Shown piece after piece: positions 8,963 to 16,383 of a stretch of 17,192 nt of DNA. The notes beneath the pieces were generated by a model, which did not search any database, had not been told where the DNA came from, and saw only the letters and a list, made by a program, of their open reading frames with translations. Source of the stretch: an uncultured Alphaproteobacteria bacterium. Its GTDB lineage: Bacteria; Pseudomonadota; Alphaproteobacteria; RF32; CAG-239. Numbering within the stretch: the first letter of the stretch is position 1; each line of letters opens with the position of its first letter. The stretch covers positions 1-17,192 of the forward strand of contig USCF01000005.1 in the NCBI GenBank assembly GCA_900553115.1, given 5' to 3'. A program made the position numbers and the translations under genes.

Positions 8963-11900
8963 TAGTTCCTCCGATTTTTCGCAACTTCAGGCAACAAATA
9001 TCCCGAAACATTTTTATCAGCATCAATGAATGAGCCGTTACTCTTCATATATCCAATTTCTTTATTTCTGCTTTCAATAACTTTGCCATTAGCCGCTAAA
9101 CGTCCAATATAATCTCCGTCATTAGAAAGTATTGTATTACCTATGCTGTAAACATGACCAATCACATTATTTTGGTTATCAACGGCAAAACCGTCGGTTA
9201 ACAGATGCCCCACAACATTCCCGTTTTGATAAATTTTACCATCAAAGCCGACCATACCAGCAACTTTATCATCATTACCGATAACAATATCACCGTTTAC
9301 AACTTCTCCAAGCAATTTACCATCGTTGCTTATTACTTTACCGTCAGCCATAACCGTACCGCTCGCAGAACGCTGAAGGTCAAAAAATCTACCATCAGGT
9401 AAAACTGTGCCAATAACTTTACCGCCAAAGTCAATTACGATTCCTTTTGGCAAAGCAGAGATATTATTGTTTGTGACACCGCCGGGTAATAAGGCTGTAA
9501 TTACCTGATTATCGGCACCGTTTACTATACCATAAGCATCAGAATAACCAACATAGTTCCCAAAAATATCAATCATTGCCGTTTCGGGTAAAATTTCACC
9601 AAGCAAACGACCGTCTTTTACAACATGACCATCAGGAACAACGCGACCGGTAACATCTCCAAGATGATATTCGTTGCCGTCTAAATCTTGATTATTGCCA
9701 TCAGACATAAGTTCTACTACATCTCCCGAAGCAACTACATATCCCATATAGCTACCGTTATATCCTCGAACTCCGCCCTGAACAACAACACCGCCAAGCT
9801 GACGCCCATTTTCATCAAACATACGACCGTTTGCATCAACGTGGCCAACTACACTTCCATCAACCTTGACAACATCCATATCAAAACTAATGTACCCAAT
9901 AAGTTGTCCGTCCATATCCACAACGTACCCTGTTTTCAAAAACTTGGCAGGCTGACCATTATAAACGCTGGTTCCATCACCACTTATTTGGTCAACGACC
10001 TCTCCCTCTGAGTTATAAACATTGCCGTCTGGAAACAGATGTCCTAAAATATTGCCCTTTGCGTCTATCAAAATATTAATTTCCGGTGCCGCAAAACCTA
10101 TAATCTGATTATTTTTATCCGCTATCAGATTTTTCAAAAATAAATGCGCTCCATCTTTGCCTATGGCTGGTAAATTACCTTTTTTATCAAAAGTCCCTAA
10201 AAACTTACCCGTCAAATCATAAGCATAGTAGGCGTTTGAAACACTGCCTATATATGACATATCTTTGTCAAACACTTCGCCATGTCCATTAACGCAGCCA
10301 ATAACATCAATACCATTTTGACGCAATGTACCATTCTCATCTAAAGTACCCATATTCTGCCAATCCAACGACATAACTGTTCTTGGTTCAACCAAATGAC
10401 CTTTGATTTGAGGTTTATCCAGGCCCAAAACTGTTCCATCCGGATTAACGCAACCAACTTCTTTATTATAAGCATCTCGGACAGATCCATCAGCATTAAC
10501 TTCACCAATATAGTTACATTCATCATCATAGACACTGCCTGTCTTGATAATTTTTCCTACAAATTTACCATCAGGCGACCAAACTGTACCATCGGCATAA
10601 ACTCTAAAGTCTGTATCATTTCCTTCTTTACGGACAACACCATCTTTATCTAATTTATATTCATATCTGCAGCCCCAGCTGGCTATATAGCCAGAGTGCA
10701 GACCTCGGGCTAAAATTTTGCCACCACTTTTATCTGTCGCAAGTCCGTCTGGACGCATTCTGCCAATTACTTTGTTTTGACTTACAATTTCGCCACGATT
10801 GTTGATTTCGCCCAAAACTTTGCCATCAGGAGTAATCGGCAACAACATTTTATCCAAAAGCGAACCGACTTTAATCATACCAAACACACGAATATTGCCA
10901 TTTGCATCGACAATGCCCATAATTTTTCCGTTTTTATCATAGGCGATATTATTTTTGATATAGCCAATAATAGTTCCGTTTTTATCCAGCGCCAAACTAG
11001 CGTTTTCACCTGCTCGGCCAATAATATTGCCTTCATTATCCAAAATATTGCCGTCTTCATCAACGCGGCCGATAATATTACCGTTAAAATCACGAACATT
11101 ACCATTTTCATCAATATAGCCAATAATATTGCCATCTTTGTCAAAAGCTAGCCGAACAGTATTGCCTTTTTTGCCTATAATAGGACGATCGTATAAATTA
11201 GTGCCGTCTTTGTCGCCTACAATATTGCCATTTTCATCAATGTAACCAATAATATCCTTTCCATTGTGGACAATACCATTTTCATCAACATAACCAATCA
11301 CATTGCCGTTTTCATCATACGCTAAATCGCGCCATTCTCCAACACGACCAATAATATTGCCGTTAGCATCTATAACATTGCCGTTTTCATCAACATGACC
11401 AATAACATTGCCATTAAAATCATAAGCAATGCCATTTTCATCGACATAACCAATAATATTGCCGTTAGCATCATAAACTAAACGAGCAGCCGCGCCTTTT
11501 TGGCCTATTTTTTGCTGCTGATAAACATTGCCTTCAGCATCAATATGACCGACAGTATCACCATTTTCATTAACGACATCGCCATTTGGCATTACTACCC
11601 CTATTGGATTGCCATTTTCATCTAAAGCCACCTCACCGGACTTTGCAACTCGTCCGATGATATTGCCGTTTTTATCTACAACTTCTCCGTTTTCATTGAC
11701 TCGGCCAATCACTTTGCCATCCAAATCCACGACAGTTCCATCTTCTAGTACTTTACCTATAATATTGCCGTTAGCATCCATAACATAACCGCTGCTGACA
11801 GCTCTACCTTTAATGTAGCCTTCGTTGTCAATAATAGTTCCGTCTGCTAACATATTGCCCAACACTTTGCCATTTACATCATGCGCAACATTAGAGCCGT

Positions 11901-12762
11901 CGACATAACCAATTACATTACCATTCTCGTCTAAAACAAGCTTTCCGGTAGAAGCAACGCCGATAATATTACCATCTTTATCCACAATCAAACCATCGGC
12001 GTTGACGCGACCGATTTCATTGCCATTTGCGTCACGAACTATTCCATCATCGCCAATAACGCCGATAACTTTTCCATCCGGTCCAACCGCATAACGAACA
12101 TGACCGCTGCTTTCCAAATCATTTTGATTCAAGTTTGTGCCGCTACCTACGCTGCCCTCACAAAAATTACAGTCTTCTTTGTGTATGGCATTACCATAAA
12201 CCGGAACTTCATCATGTTTTGCGTTTTTATCCGAAACATTGGTTTCGTGCCAAGTAATTTTAAAGTTATTCTGAACATTGGCAGCTATTGTCGGCGACCA
12301 CTTCATTGTAACCGTACAAGTAATTTTGCCTCTGAGTTCTTTACCATTACAATTTGTATCAAAGGTAAAACCTTCAAAAGCAACTTCTTCCAAATCAACC
12401 GATACAATCTTTATGGCGGCTTTGCTATTGGTACCGATAGTCAACACATTTGTTGCGTCGTTTCCCAAAACGACCTGCCCCATATTAATCGGATTTGGGG
12501 TTAAAGTAATTGGGCGCTCAATTGTTTCGGCGTCATCAAACTCAATCTCTGCCTCGTTATTGGTATTTACATTCATTCCCAAATCAGATTCGGCATCAAT
12601 TGTGTCTTCAACTTCATAATGCTGCTCTTCTTCAGGAGTTTCCGTAGTCAAAAGCATCAACCCAAATAAGAAAACAAATAAAGTAATAATTCCGACAATC
12701 AGAATTATTCGGTTTGTTTTGCGGACATATCTGTCCGAATGTGTTAATACTTCTTTGCTCAT
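8962..12762 (-). CDS. Giant membrane-anchored repeat protein paired with VirB10 (unrecognised)
   Basis: I do not recognise a named family. The 1266-aa protein has a short basic cytoplasmic N-terminus and one strong TM helix (IILIVGIITLFVFLFGLMLL, 19-38), predicted to leave the rest in the periplasm. An acidic linker (about 41-82) leads to an Ig-like/ASH-like domain (about 83-195: PITLTPNPINMGQVVLG, later paired Cys138/Cys149 and a VPVYGNA end). CNFC occurs at 198-201. Residues about 222-1258 are continuous repeats of about 17 residues, strongest at 222-625 (for example DENGNVIDANGNIIGRV). No VirB10 domain is present. It lies between virB9 (9-nt gap) and virB10 (1-nt overlap), so it is surely co-expressed. 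The same repeat in VirB10 suggests a shared scaffold. The repeat also resembles that of DUF3659 proteins, from memory. Function is unknown. Confidence 0.9.
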   Translation of the reverse strand: MSKEVLTHSDRYVRKTNRIILIVGIITLFVFLFGLMLLTTETPEEEQHYEVEDTIDAESDLGMNVNTNNEAEIEFDDAETIERPITLTPNPINMGQVVLGNDATNVLTIGTNSKAAIKIVSVDLEEVAFEGFTFDTNCNGKELRGKITCTVTMKWSPTIAANVQNNFKITWHETNVSDKNAKHDEVPVYGNAIHKEDCNFCEGSVGSGTNLNQNDLESSGHVRYAVGPDGKVIGVIGDDGIVRDANGNEIGRVNADGLIVDKDGNIIGVASTGKLVLDENGNVIGYVDGSNVAHDVNGKVLGNMLADGTIIDNEGYIKGRAVSSGYVMDANGNIIGKVLEDGTVVDLDGKVIGRVNENGEVVDKNGNIIGRVAKSGEVALDENGNPIGVVMPNGDVVNENGDTVGHIDAEGNVYQQQKIGQKGAAARLVYDANGNIIGYVDENGIAYDFNGNVIGHVDENGNVIDANGNIIGRVGEWRDLAYDENGNVIGYVDENGIVHNGKDIIGYIDENGNIVGDKDGTNLYDRPIIGKKGNTVRLAFDKDGNIIGYIDENGNVRDFNGNIIGRVDEDGNILDNEGNIIGRAGENASLALDKNGTIIGYIKNNIAYDKNGKIMGIVDANGNIRVFGMIKVGSLLDKMLLPITPDGKVLGEINNRGEIVSQNKVIGRMRPDGLATDKSGGKILARGLHSGYIASWGCRYEYKLDKDGVVRKEGNDTDFRVYADGTVWSPDGKFVGKIIKTGSVYDDECNYIGEVNADGSVRDAYNKEVGCVNPDGTVLGLDKPQIKGHLVEPRTVMSLDWQNMGTLDENGTLRQNGIDVIGCVNGHGEVFDKDMSYIGSVSNAYYAYDLTGKFLGTFDKKGNLPAIGKDGAHLFLKNLIADKNNQIIGFAAPEINILIDAKGNILGHLFPDGNVYNSEGEVVDQISGDGTSVYNGQPAKFLKTGYVVDMDGQLIGYISFDMDVVKVDGSVVGHVDANGRMFDENGRQLGGVVVQGGVRGYNGSYMGYVVASGDVVELMSDGNNQDLDGNEYHLGDVTGRVVPDGHVVKDGRLLGEILPETAMIDIFGNYVGYSDAYGIVNGADNQVITALLPGGVTNNNISALPKGIVIDFGGKVIGTVLPDGRFFDLQRSASGTVMADGKVISNDGKLLGEVVNGDIVIGNDDKVAGMVGFDGKIYQNGNVVGHLLTDGFAVDNQNNVIGHVYSIGNTILSNDGDYIGRLAANGKVIESRNKEIGYMKSNGSFIDADKNVSGYLLPEVAKNRRN
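8989..12099 (-). repeat. Coding repeat array in the 1266-aa protein (~17 aa / 51 bp unit)
   Basis: Residues about 222-1258 consist of degenerate units whose core reads GNxIGxVxxxGxVxDxx. The spacing is exactly 17 residues (51 bp) where best conserved (for example GNIIGYVDENGIAYDFN followed by GNVIGHVDENGNVIDAN). Units become more divergent and irregular towards the C-terminus. Confidence 0.88.
10891..11511 (-). repeat. Higher-order ~330-bp (110-aa) direct duplication
   Basis: Residues 418-527 and 528-about 624 align as two copies. Matching landmarks are IGQKGAAARLVYD / IGKKGNTVRLAFD, then GNIIGYVDENG / GNIIGYIDENG, DFNGN, and GNIIGRVGE / GNIIGRAGE, each 110 residues apart. The DNA copies are 11182-11511 and about 10891-11181, with identity fading at the end. 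This marks relatively recent segmental duplication inside the array. Confidence 0.75.
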
Positions 12763-12771
12763 TTTTCTACT

Positions 12772-14490
12772 TTATTGTACTCTAACAACACTACAAAATA
12801 CTCCGCTGCGGCCCAACTGACTGCAAACAGAATCACCATTTTCCAAGCTTTTAACCGGTCCAACCCTCAAGTGAAACAACTCTTTGCCTTGACCGTCTGC
12901 CGGCGCATCAACGGAATAAAAAGGCTCATATCCGCCCAGCAAAGCAGAATATCTGCCTGACAAATCTTTCCACAAAGCTTCCAAATTATTGACATTAGAA
13001 TCCGTGCCGAGTTCTATGGATAAATTTTCGCTATTTTGCCCGATAAACGCACTGCCATATTTATATTTCGGATATGGGTTTGTCGCTCCGGAATTGCAAT
13101 CTTTACCGCCTATCTGCTGAGTAGAAGACGAAATTGAGGCATTAAATCCATTTCCTCCGGATAAAGCTCCGGTATTACCGCCTGGATTATCATTGGCATA
13201 ATTAGGTAATTGCGTCATACCTGACATATTGCCTCCGCTGAATGAAACGCCGGTTCCGGAACTCAAACCGGCAGCCGCACCGCCTGCTCCGCCAGACATA
13301 GCACCAGCTGCGACTCCGTTATTGACCGCACTATTTGCTCCTGCGCCCGTTCCTCCGGCCGCGCTGTCACCATACGGATTGTTGGTTCCTGCCGCCCCGC
13401 TTGCCGCAGCTTTACCACCAGGAATAGCCGGAGCAATATCCCAATCATTTTGATCATCAGCATAGGTAACATACTGCAGACCTTCTTCATCGGAACGGCG
13501 CAATTTTAAGCATACCATACGTTTACCGCTGCGCATAACCATATCACCGACACCCTCAACTATAATCAGACGATTGTTTGGACCTTTGGTTCTAAAGCCG
13601 ACAGGAGTTTCAACCCGTTCAACAATTAAAGTCACAATAGGCCGCTGTGTCATATTTAAGGCTTTTTCACCAAGGTCAATATAAGTGAAAATGTCATCTC
13701 TCCAAACTCTTTCCGGCGCAATAATTACATCATCAGGATTTGGAACATATATTTCAATATCAAACCTGAATTTTGTCGGATCCATTGGTATGCTCTTCAA
13801 CCAATCTTCTTTTTGAAAACGATTGGTAAAAGTGGAATCAACGCTTTTAGAACCGCCGCTGCGGAAAGCTGTTGCATTTACATGGCGTGAACCGCCGCTT
13901 CCTAATACCCCCGTACTACTGGGACTGTCTCCCGATGAACCGTTGCCACCAACCACATCAATATCAATAATTGAGTTGGTTAAACGCTCAGTATTGACGC
14001 CTTCACTTTTAATATAAAAAACATATTTATTGCCAGAACGCCCGTTAATAACAACGTTACTGTCCACACCAACCTGACTTCCCTTTTGCGGATATAACAT
14101 AACCGTGTTCGGAGGAGATATCTCACCGCCGAAAGAACCTATATCACCGAATGAAACATTTTCTATCAATTCCCATTCCGGAAAATTAACCAAGGTAATC
14201 ATACCTTCGCGCACACGAATAGGCAAAACCAAATCCGGCGTCCAATAATATTTGGAGTACGCAGGTTTTGTTTGTCCTTCGCCTAAGTTTTGCAAAGGGT
14301 CTTGCCAAGCACTTTGTATCATGCCAATAGAATTTCCTAATCCGGCATAGTTAAGATTCATAGGCTGGTAGTTTCCTTGTGACTGATCGTCATATTGATC
14401 CATTGTTTCTTCCAACAATTGAGCACGACAGATACCAGCTGTAAACAACACAGCCACTATAACAATCCATTTCCCTATACTCATTTTCAT
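12772..14490 (-). CDS. virB9: VirB9-like outer-membrane core protein with C-terminal SPOR domain
   Basis: A VirB9/CagX (DotH-like) component of the outer-membrane core complex. At 572 aa it is about twice as long as classical VirB9. A Sec signal peptide ends near residue 23 (CRA-Q). The VirB9 N-terminal domain spans about 80-180, with LPIRVREGMITLVNFPEWEL and NTVMLYPQ. A Ser/Gly linker is followed by the VirB9 C-terminal beta domain (about 240-345), with WRDDIFTYIDLG, RPIVTLIVERVETPVGFR and RSGKRMVCLKL. A long Gly/Ala/Ser/Asn-rich spacer (about 356-470) leads to residues about 485-571, which have the SPOR pattern: LWKDLSGRYSALL, then FHLRVGPVKSLENGDSVCSQL, then FCSVVRVQ. SPOR domains bind denuded peptidoglycan. 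AAGGA precedes the ATG. M3 is an alternative start. Confidence 0.87.
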   Translation of the reverse strand: MKMSIGKWIVIVAVLFTAGICRAQLLEETMDQYDDQSQGNYQPMNLNYAGLGNSIGMIQSAWQDPLQNLGEGQTKPAYSKYYWTPDLVLPIRVREGMITLVNFPEWELIENVSFGDIGSFGGEISPPNTVMLYPQKGSQVGVDSNVVINGRSGNKYVFYIKSEGVNTERLTNSIIDIDVVGGNGSSGDSPSSTGVLGSGGSRHVNATAFRSGGSKSVDSTFTNRFQKEDWLKSIPMDPTKFRFDIEIYVPNPDDVIIAPERVWRDDIFTYIDLGEKALNMTQRPIVTLIVERVETPVGFRTKGPNNRLIIVEGVGDMVMRSGKRMVCLKLRRSDEEGLQYVTYADDQNDWDIAPAIPGGKAAASGAAGTNNPYGDSAAGGTGAGANSAVNNGVAAGAMSGGAGGAAAGLSSGTGVSFSGGNMSGMTQLPNYANDNPGGNTGALSGGNGFNASISSSTQQIGGKDCNSGATNPYPKYKYGSAFIGQNSENLSIELGTDSNVNNLEALWKDLSGRYSALLGGYEPFYSVDAPADGQGKELFHLRVGPVKSLENGDSVCSQLGRSGVFCSVVRVQ

Positions 14491-14507
14491 TTTTCTATCC
14501 TTAATGG

Positions 14508-15254
14508 TTAATCTTTTAATTGCTTGGTTCCGTATGAAATAACTTTAAATCCAACCGGATTTTTTAATCTTTCTTTATATTGAACTCTTCTTGGTTGATA
14601 TTGCACCTTCAAACTTGCGCGATAACGAATTGTCCGCGGTTTATATGAAGAAGGCAAATAATAATCAACACTATATTCAACTTGCCATGTTCCTTCTTCA
14701 ATTTCATTCACCGTCAGGATTTTAACCGAACTGGTCAAGCCGTCTTGTTTCATTCGCTGCATAAGCTTACGACCTGTGTTTTTTAAAAAATCCTGATATA
14801 CAATGGAAGAAGACATTTCCTGCAAATCACCGCCGTTTTGCCAACGGGCTTCCATTTCTTCGGTGTCCGCCAATAAAGTAGTACGCAGCAAAATATATTC
14901 ACGAATAAATGTTTCGGTAATTGCTTTTTCAGAATCCATATTTCGAGTATACGGAATAATACGATATACTTGTTCTTCTTTATTGCTCAAAGTCAATAAA
15001 TATGGCTCAACACGGTACAAAGGAACTATGTTTGAAATTGTCAAAAGCAAAATCATATTGCAACAAAGGCTGATAGCAGTCACAACGGCAAATGCTCGGG
15101 CTGTCCACAAATATCTTTTTTCGCTGGCGTTTACCACCAAACTATTTTCATTGCGGTTAACTCGACGCGCTCCGGTACGCATTCCAGTTCTGACCTGTGA
15201 ACCAGAATTTAAGAGTTTTTGCTGTGTGCTATTTATACCTAATTGATCAGCCAT
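14508..15254 (-). CDS. virB8: VirB8-like inner-membrane scaffold protein (DotI/IcmL-like)
   Basis: A bitopic inner-membrane assembly factor of type IV secretion systems, 248 aa. A basic cytoplasmic N-terminus of about 50 residues precedes one TM helix (about 53-76, FAVVTAISLCCNMILLLT), then a periplasmic NTF2-like domain. Family hallmarks are visible: VPLYRVEPYLLTLSN after the TM, FIREYILLR, EMEARWQNGG, and the C-terminal NPVGFKVISYGTKQL, the VirB8 NPxGF...Y signature. AAGGA is 7 nt before the ATG. It sits between the small lipoprotein (19-nt gap) and virB9 (17-nt gap), as virB8 does in virB operons. It is clearly paralogous to the gene at 15612-16367. Confidence 0.88.
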   Translation of the reverse strand: MADQLGINSTQQKLLNSGSQVRTGMRTGARRVNRNENSLVVNASEKRYLWTARAFAVVTAISLCCNMILLLTISNIVPLYRVEPYLLTLSNKEEQVYRIIPYTRNMDSEKAITETFIREYILLRTTLLADTEEMEARWQNGGDLQEMSSSIVYQDFLKNTGRKLMQRMKQDGLTSSVKILTVNEIEEGTWQVEYSVDYYLPSSYKPRTIRYRASLKVQYQPRRVQYKERLKNPVGFKVISYGTKQLKD

Positions 15255-15273
15255 TGATTTTCCTTAAATATAA

Positions 15274-15465
15274 TTAAATTGTTTCCCAAAACCAACTAGG
15301 TACATTTTTAATAGTTTCTATCTGCATGCAGGCGCACGGAGAAAGCTTAAGCTCGTTAATATCCTTACCCGGACCCACCGCCTCTGGCTCATAATATGAA
15401 CCAAAAAGGCTGCACGCCGACAAAATCAGCAATAATCCCATTATTAATAAAATTTTTTTCGACAT
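15274..15465 (-). CDS. Small VirB7-like outer-membrane lipoprotein
   Basis: The 63-aa precursor has a type II signal peptide: basic MSKK, hydrophobic ILLIMGLLLILS, and lipobox LSAC with the lipidated Cys at residue 18. Ser at +2 favours outer-membrane sorting. The mature part is only about 46 residues and contains a CAC motif (residues 44-46) and a conserved-looking aromatic end (PSWFWETI). A tiny lipoprotein immediately upstream of virB8-virB9-virB10 is what VirB7 is in canonical systems, where it binds VirB9 and completes the outer-membrane core. The assignment rests on position, size and lipobox, because VirB7 sequences are too short and variable for motif recognition. AAAGAG precedes the ATG. 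Confidence 0.75.
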   Translation of the reverse strand: MSKKILLIMGLLLILSACSLFGSYYEPEAVGPGKDINELKLSPCACMQIETIKNVPSWFWETI

Positions 15466-15611
15466 TTATATCTCTTTCAATTTCATTAGCATCAGTGTAT
15501 AGAATCGACTATACTTAAGGATTTACCGAATGTCCACCATTTTTATGGTTATATTCGGGTACTCCTTTGGGGACTATATTAAAATAAAAAGATTAAAATT
15601 GATTAAACAAA
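15466..15611 (-). promoter_or_regulatory. Structured intergenic region between two VirB8-like/VirB7-like genes
   Basis: This is the longest gap in the secretion cluster (146 bp). It holds two inverted repeats: GTATAG-AATCGA-CTATAC (15497-15514), and a two-part hairpin in which CCGAAT (15526-15531) pairs with ATTCGG (15553-15558) and ACCAT (15536-15540) pairs with ATGGT (15545-15549) over a TTTT loop. No T tract follows the hairpin on the minus-strand transcript, so it is not a clear terminator. It may be a processing site, an operator or an internal promoter region. I see no gene here. Confidence 0.4.
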
Positions 15612-16367
15612 TTATTCACGAATCTCATCCTGGTTATATTTCAAGACCACAAATCCCAAAGGATTTACCAATCTTGTAAACACAGTGCGGCGTTCGGGAA
15701 TAAATTTCGGCGTTACAGAGGCTCTCATCTTGGTTTTGGTAAAAACCAGCGAGTTTCCATTATTTTTTTGTGAAAGAGTATACACCGTAAAGTTTACAAT
15801 CCAAGCCGGACTGCTATCACTGACCTTATTTAAACTATCAATGCGAACCTCTTTAGAAAAACCTTTTTCAAACATATTCTCTGTCTTTTTAGCGTTTTTA
15901 CCTACAAATTCTCGATAAACCTCGGGTGTTGACAAATATGCAATAATTCCGCCCTCGCCCCAACGAGTTTTCATTTCTTGTTCATCATTTATAACCGAAT
16001 TACGTATGATAACATATTGTTTTACAAACAATTCCGTCATTTGCTTGATGGACGGCATCTTAGGAGTTATAGGCTCATAGCGCACCATCGTTTCAGAATC
16101 ATTTTGACTGATAATCAAAAGCGGTTCCACGATAATCTCCGGCGATAGGCGAAAAATAACCAGTGAAGCACTCAAAAACACTCCCAAAGATAACACTGCG
16201 CAAAAAATAACTAATCTTGACAGCCACCTAAAATAAACCTCTTTAGCTGAACTATTGTTTATTTTATCGTCCGTAACGTATTGCAGTTTAATGTTATTCT
16301 GCCCGTTTTGCTGCGTATTAGCATCTGCAAGCAATTTTTTTTCTGTACCACTACCTAATTCTGACAT
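15612..16367 (-). CDS. Second VirB8-like protein (paralogue)
   Basis: The 251-aa protein has the same layout as the VirB8 at 14508-15254: a polar cytoplasmic N-terminus (about 1-46), one TM helix (about 49-71, WLSRLVIFCAVLSLGVFLSA) and a periplasmic domain. Shared landmarks are IIVEPLLIISQ, FVKQYVIIRN, EMKTRWGEGG, YREF, and the C-terminal RLVNPLGFVVLKYNQDEI with the VirB8 NPxGF...Y signature. Both copies look intact, so a mixed VirB8 ring or specialised roles are plausible. Duplicated virB8 is known in Rickettsiales systems, and Dot/Icm has DotI plus a short DotJ, but here both copies keep the periplasmic domain. AAAGGCG precedes the ATG. It follows the upstream gene by 16 nt. Confidence 0.83.
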   Translation of the reverse strand: MSELGSGTEKKLLADANTQQNGQNNIKLQYVTDDKINNSSAKEVYFRWLSRLVIFCAVLSLGVFLSASLVIFRLSPEIIVEPLLIISQNDSETMVRYEPITPKMPSIKQMTELFVKQYVIIRNSVINDEQEMKTRWGEGGIIAYLSTPEVYREFVGKNAKKTENMFEKGFSKEVRIDSLNKVSDSSPAWIVNFTVYTLSQKNNGNSLVFTKTKMRASVTPKFIPERRTVFTRLVNPLGFVVLKYNQDEIRE

Positions 16368-16383
16368 CTTTCGCCTTTATTTA

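Noticed and set aside
10870..11800. CRISPR-like periodic DNA repeats
   Set aside because: The 51-bp periodicity follows codons of a continuous open frame, units are imperfect, and there are no unique spacers between identical repeats.
8989..12099. Rhs/YD-repeat or adhesin identity for the repeat protein
   Set aside because: The GNxIGxV core lacks the YDxxGRL signature of YD repeats, there is no toxin or autotransporter domain, and the gene is embedded in a secretion operon.
6142..12619. Long plus-strand open frames opposite the two giant repeat genes
   Set aside because: They arise because the repetitive, stop-poor repeat sequence leaves the complementary strand open. Their proteins are low-complexity Ile/Asn/Thr-rich and lack ribosome binding sites, while the minus-strand genes are continuous and coupled.
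3752..16367. Formal Dot/Icm (type IVB) naming for the cluster
   Set aside because: DotI-DotH-DotG order also fits, but the small lipoprotein, VirB8 NPxGF ends, VirB9 N-domain pattern, VirB11 N-domain and virB7-8-9-10-11 order fit the VirB type better. A profile search would decide.
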